NCBI GenBank assembly: GCA_009746045.1 | Contig: RPFO01000059.1 | Span: 620,501 to 684,500 of the forward strand | Length of the DNA: 64,000 bases | Origin: Mesostigma viride | Taxonomy: Eukaryota > Streptophyta > Mesostigmatophyceae > Mesostigmatales > Mesostigmataceae | Reading direction: 5' to 3' | Shown: one piece after another, positions 1 to 14,100 of the stretch | Numbering within the stretch: the first letter of the stretch is position 1 | How the letters are laid out: every line of letters starts with the position of its first letter | The notes under the pieces: generated by a model | What the model was told of the DNA's origin: nothing | Database searches by the model: none | The model's input: the letters and a program-made list of their open reading frames with translations, nothing else | Translations under genes and position numbers: made by a program

Positions 1-3000
1 AACTGCAACTGCAACTGCAACTGCAACTGCAACTGCAACTGCAACTGCAACTGCAACTGCAACTGCAACTGCAACTGCAACTGCAACTGCAACTGCAACT
101 GCAACTGCAACTGCAACTGCAACTGCAACTGCAACTGCAACTGCAACTGCAACTGCAACTGCAACTGCAACTGCAACTGCAACTGCAACTGCAACTGCAA
201 CTGCAACTGCAACTGCAACTGCAACTGCAACTGCAACTGCAACTGCAACTGCAACTGCAACTGCAACTGCAACTGCAACTGCAACTGCAACTGCAACTGC
301 AACTGCAACTGCAACTGCAACTGCAACTGCAACTGCAACTGCAACTGCAACTGCAACTACAGATACAGATACAGATACAGATACAGATACAGATACAGAT
401 ACAGATACAGATACAGATACAGATACAGATACAGATACAGATACAGATACAGATACAGATACAGATACAGATACAGATACAGATACAGATACAGATACAG
501 ATACAGATACAGATACAGATACAGATACAGATACAGATACAGATACAGATACAGATACAGATACAGATACAGATACAGATACAGATACAGATACAGATAC
601 AGATACAGATACAGATACAGATACAGATACAGATACAGATACAGATACAGATACAGATACAGATACAGATACAGATACAGATACAGATACAGATACAGAT
701 ACAGATACAGATACAGATACAGATACAGATACAGATACAGATACAGATACAGATACAGATACAGATACAGATACAGATACAGATACAGATACAGATACAG
801 ATACAGATACAGATACAGATACAGATACAGATACAGATACAGATACAGATACAGATACAGATACAGATACAGATACAGATACAGATACAGATACAGATAC
901 AGATACAGATACAGATACAGATACAGATACAGATACAGATACAGATACAGATACAGATACAGATACAGATACAGATACAGATACAGATACAGATACAGAT
1001 ACAGATACAGATACAGATACAGATACAGATACAGATACAGATACAGATACAGATACAGATACAGATACAGATACAGATACAGATACAGATACAGATACAG
1101 ATACAGATACAGATACAGATACAGATACAGATACAGATACAGATACAGATACAGATACAGATACAGATACAGATACAGATACAGATACAGATACAGATAC
1201 AGATACAGATACAGATACAGATACAGATACAGATACAGATACAGATACAGATACAGATACAGATACAGATACAGATACAGATACAGATACAGATACAGAT
1301 ACAGATACAGATACAGATACAGATACAGATACAGATACAGATACAGATACAGATACAGATACAGATACAGATACAGATACAGATACAGATACAGATACAG
1401 ATACAGATACAGATACAGATACAGATACAGATACAGATACAGATACAGATACAGATACAGATACAGATACAGATACAGATACAGATACAGATACAGATAC
1501 AGATACAGATACAGATACAGATACAGATACAGATACAGATACAGATACAGATACAGATACAGATACAGATACAGATACAGATACAGATACAGATACAGAT
1601 ACAGATACAGATACAGATACAGATACAGATACAGATACAGATACAGATACAGATACAGATACAGATACAGATACAGATACAGATACAGATACAGATACAG
1701 ATACAGATACAGATACAGATACAGATACAGATACAGATACAGATACAGATACAGATACAGATACAGATACAGATACAGATACAGATACAGATACAGATAC
1801 AGATACAGATACCGATACCGATACCGATACCGATACCGATACCGATACCGATACCGATACCGATACCGATACCGATACCGATACCGATACCGATACCGAT
1901 ACCGATACCGATACCGATACCGATACCGATACCGATACCGATACCGATACCGATACCGATACCGATACCGATACCGATACCGATACCGATACCGATACCG
2001 ATACCGATACCGATACCGATACCGATACCGATACCGATACCGATACCGATACCGATACCGATACCGATACCGATACCGATACCGATACCGATACCGATAC
2101 CGATACCGATACCGATACCGATACGGATACGGATACGGATACGGATACGGATACGGATACAGATACAGATACAGATACAGATACAGATACAGATACAGAT
2201 ACAGATACAGATACAGATACAGATACAGATACAGATACAGATACAGATACAGATACAGATACAGATACAGATACAGATACAGATACAGATACAGATACAG
2301 ATACAGATACAGATACAGATACAGATACAGATACAGATACAGATACAGATACAGATACAGATACAGATACAGATACAGATACAGATACAGATACAGATAC
2401 AGATACAGATACAGATACAGATACAGATACAGATACAGATACAGATACAGATACAGATACAGATACAGATACAGATACAGATACAGATACAGATACAGAT
2501 ACAGATACAGATACAGATACAGATACAGATACAGATACAGATACAGATACAGATACAGATACAGATACAGATACAGATACAGATACAGATACAGATACAG
2601 ATACAGATACAGATACAGATACAGATACAGATACAGATACAGATACAGATACAGATACAGATACAGATACAGATACAGATACAGATACAGATACAGATAC
2701 AGATACAGATACAGATACAGATACAGATACAGATACAGATACAGATACAGATACAGATACAGATACAGATACAGATACAGATACAGATACAGATACAGAT
2801 ACAGATACAGATACAGATACAGATACAGATACAGATACAGATACAGATACAGATACAGATACAGATACAGATACAGATACAGATACAGATACAGATACAG
2901 ATACAGATACAGATACAGATACAGATACAGATACAGATACAGATACAGATACAGATACAGATACAGATACAGATACAGATACAGATACAGATACAGATAC

Positions 3001-4896
3001 AGATACAGATACAGATACAGATACAGATACAGATACAGATACAGATACAGATACAGATACAGATACAGATACAGATACAGATACAGATACAGATACAGAT
3101 ACAGATACAGATACAGATACAGATACAGATACAGATACAGATACAGATACAGATACAGATACAGATACAGATACAGATACAGATACAGATACAGATACAG
3201 ATACAGATACAGATACAGATACAGATACAGATACAGATACAGATACAGATACAGATACAGATACAGATACAGATACAGATACAGATACAGATACAGATAC
3301 AGATACAGATACAGATACAGATACAGATACAGATACAGATACAGATACAGATACAGATACAGATACAGATACAGATACAGATACAGATACAGATACAGAT
3401 ACAGATACAGATACAGATACAGATACAGATACAGATACAGATACAGATACAGATACAGATACAGATACAGATACAGATACAGATACAGATACAGATACAG
3501 ATACAGATACCGATACCGATACCGATACCGATACCGATACCGATACCGATACCGATACAGATACAGATACAGATACAGATACAGATACAGATACAGATAC
3601 AGATACAGATACAGATACAGATACAGATACAGATACAGATACAGATACAGATACAGATACAGATACAGATACAGATACAGATACAGATACAGATACAGAT
3701 ACAGATACAGATACAGATACAGATACAGATACAGATACAGATACAGATACAGATACAGATACAGATACAGATACAGATACAGATACAGATACAGATACAG
3801 ATACAGATACAGATACAGATACAGATACAGATACAGATACAGATACAGATACAGATACAGATACAGATACAGATACAGATACAGATACAGATACAGATAC
3901 AGATACAGATACAGATACAGATACAGATACAGATACAGATACAGATACAGATACAGATACAGATACAGATACAGATACAGATACAGATACAGATACAGAT
4001 ACAGATACAGATACAGATACAGATACAGATACAGATACAGATACAGATACAGATACAGATACAGATACAGATACAGATACAGATACAGATACAGATACAG
4101 ATACAGATACAGATACAGATACAGATACAGATACAGATACAGATACAGATACAGATACAGATACAGATACAGATACAGATACAGATACAGATACAGATAC
4201 AGATACAGATACAGATACAGATACAGATACAGATACAGATACAGATACAGATACAGATACAGATACAGATACAGATACAGATACAGATACAGATACAGAT
4301 ACAGATACAGATACAGATACAGATACAGATACAGATACAGATACAGATACAGATACAGATACAGATACAGATACAGATACAGATACAGATACAGATACAG
4401 ATACAGATACAGATACAGATACAGATACAGATACAGATACAGATACAGATACAGATACAGATACAGATACAGATACAGATACAGATACAGATACAGATAC
4501 AGATACAGATACAGATACAGATACAGATACAGATACAGATACAGATACAGATACAGATACAGATACAGATACAGATACAGATACAGATACAGATACAGAT
4601 ACAGATACAGATACAGATACAGATACAGATACAGATACAGATACAGATACAGATACAGATACAGATACAGATACAGATACAAATACGAATACGAATACGA
4701 ATACGAATACGAATACGAATACGAATACGAATACGAATACGAATACGAATACGAATACGAATACGAATACGAATACGAATACGAATACGAATACGAATAC
4801 GAATACGAATACGAATACGAATACGAATACGAATACGAATACGAATACGAATACGAATACGAATACAAATGCAAATGCAAATACAAATACAAATAC
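1..4896. repeat. Hexanucleotide satellite array, 816 units, continuing past the left edge
   Basis: Unbroken 6-bp array with no register slip. Variants sit in pure blocks: AACTGC x59 (1-354), AACTAC x1, AGATAC x242 (361-1812), CGATAC x52 (1813-2124), GGATAC x6 (2125-2160), AGATAC x225 (2161-3510), CGATAC x8 (3511-3558), AGATAC x187 (3559-4680), AAATAC x1, GAATAC x30 (4687-4866), then AAATGC x2 and AAATAC x3. The long minus-strand Tyr-Leu reading frame through it is an artefact of a 6-bp repeat that contains no stop codon. Confidence 0.98.
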
Positions 4897-6052
4897 AAGT
4901 AATGAAGTAAATACTACTATGAATATAAATATGAAAAGCAAGAAGCCTCCAGGGTGGGAGGGAGGGGAAATAAACAATTGCAGATCATCGCCAGCCTAGC
5001 TTGCTTAAGGCATGGTCCGCCGACACACAAGCTGACATCATCCTAAATTAAGTAACACCGGCATGCGTCACACGCCGGCCTGAACAGTACTGAAAACGCC
5101 ACTACAAACAACGAGGCCACGCACCCCCAGGCTAGTGCGTTAACCGTACAGATAGTTGTACAAGGTTCCCAAGACTGACAAACATAAAACTCGCCCATCG
5201 ACCCCTTGGGCCGGTCCGAATCCACTACACAATAATTAATCACGACTCACTAAAGAACCCAAATCAGTCAAGGATTCGTTGAGCAACCAGCCGACCCTAC
5301 AGGTCCCCAGCTAGTCTCAGCCGGTGCAACCAAATACAAATCTTTGCAAGCAAGTCGTATAAAACCTACAATTAAATTTCTCGGACCACTAATTAATAGC
5401 CACCGACCCTTATAAACAACCGCGTGATCCAAGGAAACTTCTGGCGAGCATGAAACCCTTTGTACAGATCGAATTAGTCAGCCCATGTCGCAGTCAGCCT
5501 TCCACATGCAGGCCAAGGCATAGCGGCCCTATCTTTCCCGCATGCGTTGATTAAACTATATTCAGAGAAAACCGATATAAATATAAACATAAATATAAAT
5601 ATAAATATCATCTATACCTGGGGATAAGTGCGCCTCACCACCATGGACGGCGTGAGTACGATCACACAAGAAACAAATACTTATGCATGCATGCAAAAGC
5701 AACAAGAACTTGGACAGTGAGGATCACCGAGAGCCAGTAAACGCCGAAACTGACCCATCTCCTGCCCCATGTTTTGCTCCTGCTTATACCCCACCCTCCG
5801 CCATGCTGACCACACGTATGTGTGTGCGTGACAATAAGTGACCTGGACGCGCGGTCATCGCCGCTCCCAGTGAGTGTCATGGTCCCGTTATTGGGTCCAT
5901 GGCACATTGGCATGCCTGGTATGTGCAGTCAACCCCTCCCTTGGCTCATGCTGAGCATGTGCCCCGCCTCCGCCAGGCATGCACGCTACCATCTGGCACA
6001 GCAAGTAAGCGCCCACCTGGCTCATGCTTTTGTACCGCTGGCCCCCACCTAC
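4897..6052. other. Non-coding stretch between the satellite and the first candidate exon
   Basis: No reading frame here resembles a known protein or is bounded by good splice signals. It holds an AT-rich patch (about 5575-5610). Near 5942-6030 there are two partial copies of the donor edge of the exon at 6053-6163. It may be intron of the PDAT gene, whose 3' part is missing from the window. Confidence 0.5.
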
Positions 6053-6163
6053 CTGGCTCATGCTGAGCACGCGGCCGATGGACAACTCCACGGCGGACAC
6101 GTTGGCCTGCACGCTGGTGGCACTCGAGTGCGCGTGCAGCTCGAGGAGGGACGCCTGCAGCGC
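6053..6163 (-). CDS. Candidate internal exon, possibly of the PDAT gene
   Basis: A 37-codon open segment lies between a good acceptor (ctacag) and a good donor (CAG|GTAGGT). It encodes a peptide with A/L/S/V-rich helical character, including HAHSSATSVQANVSAVELS. Both boundaries are phase 0, which fits the phase-0 end of the last supported PDAT exon at 8110. The peptide does not match a part of PDAT that I recognise, so it could belong to another minus-strand gene. Two degenerate copies of its donor edge follow at about 6015-6030 and 5942-5960. Confidence 0.35.
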
Positions 6164-6317
6164 CTGTAGATGCGCCGTGCATGCACGCACACGCGCGCCC
6201 AGAGACGCACAAACAGCACTGAAAGGGGTGTTAGTTGACCGGACACTATAAGGACACTATAAAGCGGGTGCTAGTTGTACGGTAGCGAAAAGGGAGGTAT
6301 GACCGCTCATCATTGTC

Positions 6318-7442
6318 GTGGGCTATGTCATGCGCAAGGCGCGCGCCCGCTTCGCCAGCGTTGTAGGGCATGCGCCTGGCGGGTGGTCATGCAGATGGGA
6401 CGGACTACCGCCTGGCCCATTGATCTACGCCGATGATACCACTCTCATCGAGGATACCGCGAGCTTGTCCAGCTCTGGTTGGACTGCCTGGCCCTGGAAG
6501 CACAAGCAGTTGGCCTGGAAATCAGCAAGAAGACTGAAGCGATGGCCTTGGGGCTTGATGATCGCCCCCCACCGCTTTTACACCTGGACGGCACAGCAGT
6601 TCCCAACACCGAGCGTTTTAAACTCTTGGGCAGTTGGCTTCCTAGCACCAAGGATGACATCGACACACGCATACGTCTTGCATGGACGGCTATGCGTGAA
6701 TTAGACAGAGTGTTGCACGCCGAGGACCTGGGCGCTGGCCGGAAACGGGATCTTTTCAATGTTCTTACTATTCTGACCTACGGTGCGGAAGCCTGGACAC
6801 TCACTCATCATCTCGAGTCCAGATTGAATGGGACAGTTACTAGGATGCTTAAGTATATCTTGGGGGTGAAGTACGGCGAACACCCCCACTTGGCGGCTTT
6901 GTATGATGGGATGCCCCGTGTGTCTGATATTATTAGGCAGCGTATACTACAGTTTGCAGGCCATCTAGACCACACTAATCAGGTTGATACAGATGAGGGC
7001 CCTGCTGGTTCCTTCACTTCCTTGCGGACTGGCAAGCCCGGGAGATATCTTCGTACATGGTCAGGCCCTGCCAGGGTTAGGCGACGCGATGGCCTATACC
7101 GACATATCATTTTGGCTGACATGCAGAGCAAAGACGCTGTTGGCGTCATCCGCTCAACCCCTCTTACTCAGATATGGTCGGATATGCTGGATAAGCAGCG
7201 TCGGGCGGACATTCTCAAAGACTACGACCCCCCAACCATGTGGGTCCCAGGAAATATAAAAAGCATGGTAGGCATAGTTAGCGTGCAAGATTAGCTCGAG
7301 GCCTTATGTGAGGCCCATATTTTAGACTAGCTGTGGGCATACATGTACATATGGATGTCTTGGGGAGACGTCCACTATATCTTCATTGGGGAATTCAGTG
7401 CTCCGTGGTCCCCCAACGGGGACACGAGATAACTAATTAATC
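6318..7442 (+). mobile_element. 5'-truncated non-LTR retrotransposon (RTE/Jockey-like RT end)
   Basis: The segment encodes the end of a LINE reverse transcriptase. A YADD catalytic box (YADDTTLIE) lies at about 6430-6460. After a frameshift near 6470 comes the thumb and C-terminal region, with the typical YGAEAWTL motif followed by RMLKYILGV, and a stop at 7292-7294. About 100 bp of 3' UTR follow. They end in a stem-loop, GTCCCC-CAAC-GGGGAC at 7408-7423, and a taattaat tail. The 5' part (endonuclease and palm motifs A and B) is missing, as expected from incomplete reverse transcription. It is inserted antisense in the presumed PDAT intron 6164-8109. Confidence 0.85.
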
Positions 7443-8109
7443 AAAAAATGACCGCTCAAAATAGTCAAGATGGGATGAATCAGGCGTCTGTAAGGTAGAT
7501 GAACATCGGTGAGAAGGCAACTCGGCAGTGACGAAAAACAAAGCCTCCTTCTAGCATTATCCAAAACTCTCCTCCTCGCTCTTCTGCCCCCCCACAAAGC
7601 GACCCGAAACCAGAAAACATCACTATACTGCATCACTATACTGGCCCTCTACGTAAACTTGTCATCCGTGACTCAGGGGCCGGACCCTTACACACTTACG
7701 TCCATGCAAGCGCATTCGGCAGACCTCATCCAGAGCTGCCACTCTTTGAAAGCGATGGCACCACACCATCATTACAAAACAGACGGCACCGCATCCTTAT
7801 GGCAAACGTTCCGTGCTACTCCGAGGTGCTGCGTTCCCACACAGGGCAGCCGCACAACATCTCACCGCATCGTGTGTGCCGGCTGTGCAAAGCTGTGGAT
7901 GCGGCTTTCTTTGGCCCCGGCCCGCTTCTCGCCACTTATCCTTCCTGGCCCTCTCTACAACCCCTTCTTACTCACCCCACCACACCCCAACCCATCATCT
8001 CTCAGGCCCACTCATTCCTCCCCCTCCCCCCACCCGATTCCTCCCCCCTCCCCCCACCCCACCTCCCTCTCTCTCTTTCTCACCCAACTCCCTCCCTCCT
8101 CCCCCTTAC
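7443..8109. other. Intron sequence without further genes
   Basis: The presumed PDAT intron continues here. 7930-8105 is strongly C/T-rich on the plus strand. I see no exon-like segment and no recognisable element. Confidence 0.5.
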
Positions 8110-11100
8110 CGTGCAGTTTGGCGGCGGGTCGGCCCCGCTCCACTCCGCCAGCACATGCTCCGCCTGCTCCCTGTCATCTGCCCCCTCCAACATCTCTGCG
8201 AGCCGCTCGCACTCCAGCAGCTCCAGCGTGGTGAAGTTGACGGGGGCCCCGTACACGACGTGGAAACGCAGCGTTTGGCCAAACGAGGTGTTGTGGCGCT
8301 CCATGAACGCCTGCTCCGTGTGGGGTCGCATGCTGATGCCGTCGCCAGTATTAACGCTGCCCCTTTCGCTGCCACCCGCCCCAACACCAACCGCATCACC
8401 ACCACTCCCGTTGGCAGACCCCCTTTTGTCATCCGCACCCCCTTCCGCCATATCCCCCGACACTCCTGCCGCCTCGTTCCCTGGGTCCCTGGAACCCCCC
8501 CCCGCCGCTTGCCTCCCAGTTGTCCCCCCCTTGTCACGTCCCGACGCACTCCCCTCTGGCCCACCGCCATCACCCGTGCCAGGGGCCAGGTCACCAAGCG
8601 CACCGGCACCGTCGCCCGAGGGTGTGCCCCCTTGTGAAGGGTCGGAGGAAGAGGCTGACCCACAGGGAGCAGCAACAAAGCCGTTTGCATGGCTGGAGGG
8701 TTCCTGCAGCCTCAGGGACGCTGCACACGCGTGGTCGCCCGCCGCGGCGGCCGCGCGGGCCATCACGCGGGTGGACCTCTCGGGGTCATCAGGTGCAAAC
8801 GTGGAGTTGCCTGCAGGGGGAAAGCACAGGGTGTATGTGTGTGTGTGTGGGGGGGGGGGGGGCGGAGGAGCGACGTTGCATGCCAGTGGGAGTAGGGTGT
8901 AAAGACGGGGGCGCAGCGCGATGCGGTTGGCCACAGGGGACGAATGCCAGGGTCGGCGGCAAGGGAGGAGCCGTGAGGCGAGAGCGGAGCAGCGCGGCAA
9001 GGGAGGAGCCAACGATGCATGGTGTGATAACCTGCCCCGATGTCCCACTCGGGCGCGGCGCCATACATGGACTGCCACCCGGCTAAGACAAGGGACAACC
9101 ACCCTGGTCGCACGCACGACTCCGCCGCCTGTTGCGTACATCACTCCTGTCACGTACATCTCGTACAAGACTCTCGGGCATGACGTGGCGGGAAATCTGG
9201 GCATGACAGCCGATGGAAGGTCGACGTGCACGGCCCGGGCGACTGCTACCGTGCACACCGCGCAGCACAACATGGCCGGCAGGACAGTCTTGCGATACCA
9301 CCAATGGGGTATGTTCCACCCGACAGCCAGGTTGATGGAAAGGCAGCCACCTTTAATTGAAGTCCATTAATGACACAACAGACAGCGGACGTCACGAGGG
9401 GCGCAGCCTAATCTGGTTGGCCACAGGGCTTCGCTACTCGCTACAGCCAAGAACCCACCCCAGACGGCCTCGCCCCCCTTGGGCAGCATGGAGGCCAGGG
9501 ACCCCCAGGACCGGAACAGCGAGCGCGCGAGCGGCATGGTCAGGGCGTGGACCGGATCCGCGAACCAGGGCGTGGCCGCGCGCATGTTGGCGGTGTCCAT
9601 CGTCTCGCCTGACAGGAGCGAAGGGATCGACTTGGCCACACCCAGAAAGGGGGGCCCGATGTTGACCACCGACTTGATGTGGGCATCCACCCAGCCAAGG
9701 GGGCGCCCCCCCCCGGACCAGTAGGGGTCGACGGAACTATCTGCCAAGGAGCCGAACGCGTGCTTCGGGTCGGCTTCCACCCACTTCATGCTGCGCATGA
9801 GTTTTGTTGTGTTTCGGGTTTCGGGGGGAGTGGGGAGAAGGGGTGGGGTAGAACAGGCCCAGGGGGAGCGGTGTGCGGCCGTAGGTGGATGGTTACGATG
9901 CAACGTACAGCAAGGGCACACGGCAGGTATGGGTTTAGGGTCACACTAAATGTCCACATCGTACAACGGGCGTCTCTTCATCAGCAAACGTGTTTATATT
10001 GCGCGTGAAACTTTGCTCTTGATTCGGCTGGCTGGAATGCTTCTCAACAAAGTGTGCTACCATCGGCATGATAAGGACTCGCCCGTCCATCTTATATCTA
10101 TCTTATATCCATCTTATATCCATCTTATATTCATCTTATATTCATCTTATATCCATCTTATGTCCATCTTATATCCATTTTATATCCATCTTATATTCAT
10201 CTTATATTCATCTGATATCCATCTTATATTCATCTTATATTCATCTTATATCCATCTTAAATCCATCTTATATCCATCTTATATCCATCTTATATTCATC
10301 TTATATTCATCTTATATCCATCTTATATCCATCTTATATTCATCTTATGTCCATCTTATATTAATCTTATATAAATCTTATATTCATCTGATATCCATCT
10401 TATATTCATCTTATATTCATCTTATATCCATCTTATATCCATCTTATATTCATCTTATATTCATCTTATATCCATCTTATATCCATCTTATATCCATCTT
10501 ATATCCATCTTATATTCATCTTATATTCATCTTATATCCATCTTATATCCATCTTATATTCATCTTATATCCATCTTATATCCATCTTATATCCATCCTA
10601 TATTCATCTTATATCCATCTTATATCCATCTTATATCCTACATGATTATCATTATCATCAAACTTCCACAGAGGGGCAGGGGTGCGGCCGTTATAGGCCC
10701 ACCGCCTCACAAGGCAAGCCGTGGTTGGACTACTCTACGTTGTATAAGAATCAAACAGATGCGCAGACCCGTTACGCCAAGAATGGCAAGTCATGCTGCC
10801 TTCCGCAGGGCCGAGGGACCCAGAAATGCTGTTCAACATTATTATAGGAGGCAGGCTCATGGGTGACCACCAACACTGGGCAGAGCCACGGATATTCTGG
10901 ACGAGTGACGTTGACGAGTGAATTGATACTGGACACTGTGCCATGCGCAGGTATGCCACCAACCACATGGTGGGGTGGCCTTGCCAGACTACATGCCAGA
11001 GTAATGGGCGTGACACTCACACGGAGAGGAACACGAGGACGTGACACTCACACGAATCGGAAGAACAGGAGGGCGTGATATGATGACACAAAAATGTCAT

Positions 11101-14100
11101 ACTCACAAGTAGAGGAACACGAGGGAGCCCATCGAGTGGGTGACCACCACCACCGGCTGCTCCCCGTTCAGCGCCTTGAGGTCCTCGATCGTGTTCGCAA
11201 GCCGGCTGAAGTAGCGGTCCCTCAGCTCCAGGTTGGGGAACGCCAGCCGCCAGTCGTACGAGGCCATGTAGAGCGAGCTCTCGTCGTGGCCCGCCGCCGC
11301 CAGTGCTTCAATAAGTGGGGCGAAGACGTAAAAGTTTTGGACAAAGTAGTCGGCCGCACCCAGGCCTGTGGGGGGGTGACAAACATGATTGTGTGCAGGT
11401 GACGTGCGTGTTTGACTGTTAGCCTTATGTGCGTTGATGTGAAAGGGTTGGCGGTAGACCGGTCTACTATCGTAGACAGGGTCTCGAAAATCAACCCCGA
11501 ATTTTATTTTGAGTAGTGCAATCGACAGATCTCCGCGAGACCATCCTGGATCATACCTTAGAAACTGGAAAGTACATTTCCGGTGGGGAGATAGTGTGGC
11601 TACAAGGCTGGTGAAAATGGCTGTATGCTGACCCCTTTGCATCAAACGGGCCAGAGTCAAGACAACCCTAGTAGGACATTGGGGGGGCCAATCTTAACTT
11701 TAAGTAGCGCAATCGACAGATCTCGATGAGGGAACTCAGAATCTAAACCTTACACGCCAGGAATGGTCGACACTTGGGTGGCAGGGGTCAAAATACAACA
11801 CTCCCGACGCCAAAAATGAATTTCGCCGAAATGTGCTTTTTAAATAGGGTAGACCGGTCTATCACCAACTCTTTTATGTGTCTACGTGTGTATGCGTGAG
11901 CGTGGTGGGGAGCAAGGTAGCCGGGTCATTCGGAGTCCCTGCTACGCGATGCAGTTCGATCCCATCCGGACAAACGGACAAACGTACGAATGTCTGCGCA
12001 CTGCACAGGGAGGTGGGGGTGGGGGCGGACTTGCAAGGTGTGAAATCTACACTGCACTGTTCAAGACATGACAAACTAGCCAGCCTCTAAATGCTGCGGC
12101 AAACTGCTCACAATTTTCATCGCGAACGCAAGATCCGACCGTTTCCTACGGCTGCCACGTGAGCAAAACCCAGTGCTTGGGTGCACAAGTGGCGGGCCCT
12201 TGCCTACGCTTGTGATAAAGCAAAGCATTGATGAGCGCAGCATATAGTCAAACCACTGTGTGGCCAAGCATGGCAGCCCCACCCAAGGCTGCCCACCCAA
12301 AAATGCTTAGAAGCACTGTGGGAATCGGGAGCAGGCACGGGGAACACTATTGGAGAGATGGGGGAGTACGCATGGAGCTATTGCCGGGCGCCAACGGACA
12401 CACGAGTGCCCGTTGCCACCGTCCAATGGATCACGAGGCCTGGCGGCACGAAAGGAGAACCACTCTCAGATAATGGAAAGGGTATCTCAAATAAAGACTG
12501 TACTGAAGCACAAAACCATACTGTAATTGGAATAGCCAGTTAAGGGGTCCGGACACACCGGAATTATTTCGCGCCAAAAAATTCGCGCCGGTACCCGGCA
12601 CGTGAAATTGTGGTGCACGATGCGCGTAGCCCTTGCGCCAAGTTGGCCATGGCGACGTGCGTTAGGTAATAAATGCAGTAATATGGCAATAAGACCGCAT
12701 AAAATTATGCAGATGCGTCAAATCAAAGTTTCATCATGATCTTGCGTAGCCGAAGATGCATTATTGACGAGATCGATGCCATTTTTCATCCGCGTTTGCG
12801 AGGGGGTCTGGCCCGGAAATCTTGCCGCAACGAATAAGCAGCAATACATGCCTACAGCGATAATTACAAAGGTTCTTAGTCCCTAGCGATGCAGAAAGCA
12901 ACGTTCATTAACGGGGAGATTGAAAATGTTAAAGAACCTTTTATTTTATTACTTTTCCTCGTCATTTTCGGAAAGAAAACGCCAGGTCCTGCTTTATGCG
13001 CTGTCAACCCGTCCATGGGTGGCTGGCATTTCTTGCGCGCCTTGTCAGGAAAGATAGCATGCCATTGTACGTCTATTATCCAGTGGTTACCCCCGAAGTC
13101 TATTGCGTTTAGAAATCCCTTTATTCTAAGCTTTCAGCACGGTTTCCTGGAAGGGTGCGTTGTTTTGTTCGCCGCTTGCTGCATGCACGTCTCTAGTTTT
13201 CCGGCAGCTTTCAACCGATTCGCTTACGTTATGCGTGGCAAGCTCTGAAATCCTGTCTAGGATTGGGTAATATCAAGGTAAGCTGCTACGTTAATGTAAT
13301 GATATATGGAAGGATTTGGATGGCAGAGTGCTTATATTGCATATTCAACACGTACCCCGGCATGCCTCGAGGGCGGCATGCAACAAGCTGGCGAGCATAT
13401 GAACCGTGCGTCTCAACGTGCTGGGAAACAAGGTGGCTATACTTCTCTTGCTGGCCATGCTTTGTATATGTGTAAGCTATGCTTACGTGTGTGTCCTCTT
13501 TAGATTTGTGGATCACAGCCACTATGCTTCACAATCAATGTGCTCTCAAGGATGCTAGCCATGCTTATGAGGATGGCTGCAAGCCATTTCTCTTATGGCT
13601 TTGCTGTATTTCGTGTTTGCGCTTACAGTTCTGTTTTGTTGGTTGGTTTTTGAACGGGGTGATGTGAACCTGCAGGGTTAGAACATTGTGTTATTATTGC
13701 TGGTTGATTGAGGCATCATCCTCTACTCTAAGTCAGCATAGCACGTGTAGATGAGCATGCTGTTTATGCACCTTATTGTTGAGCATGGTTTACAACCATG
13801 GTGAGGTGTGGGGTGTGGCTAGCATGTACGAGTCACCCATCTAATCCCACATGTTTCTGTTGCTATTGAACGTTGCTTGGGCCTCTAAACATTTCTGTTA
13901 TTACCAATGAAGATTGCCAACTATGCTACCATAGTGTGGTGCTGCATGCTATGAATGACCTCTCTAGTACTCAAGGCTCATGCTCAGCTTGATCCTGCAT
14001 TTGGTGGCTGTTTGTATAACTCAATTGGCAGCCGTCTATGTTAGGATTCTGATGATTTGTGGTGGGCAGGTGATGAAAAGGGTTATGTTTGAGCTCATGC

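Noticed and set aside
357-4898. Minus-strand reading frame of about 1500 codons, Tyr-Leu repeats
   Set aside because: It is the translation of a hexanucleotide array without stops; no initiation context or non-repeat sequence supports a gene.
8080-9273. One long minus-strand frame taken as a single 397-codon gene
   Set aside because: Only 8810-8110 behaves as an exon (acceptor ctgcag, donor GTAAGG, phases joining PDAT); the upstream part is C/A-rich intron.
10085-10640. Plus-strand Ser-Tyr-Ile-His-Leu repeat protein
   Set aside because: Translation of an 11-bp intronic array with no gene context.
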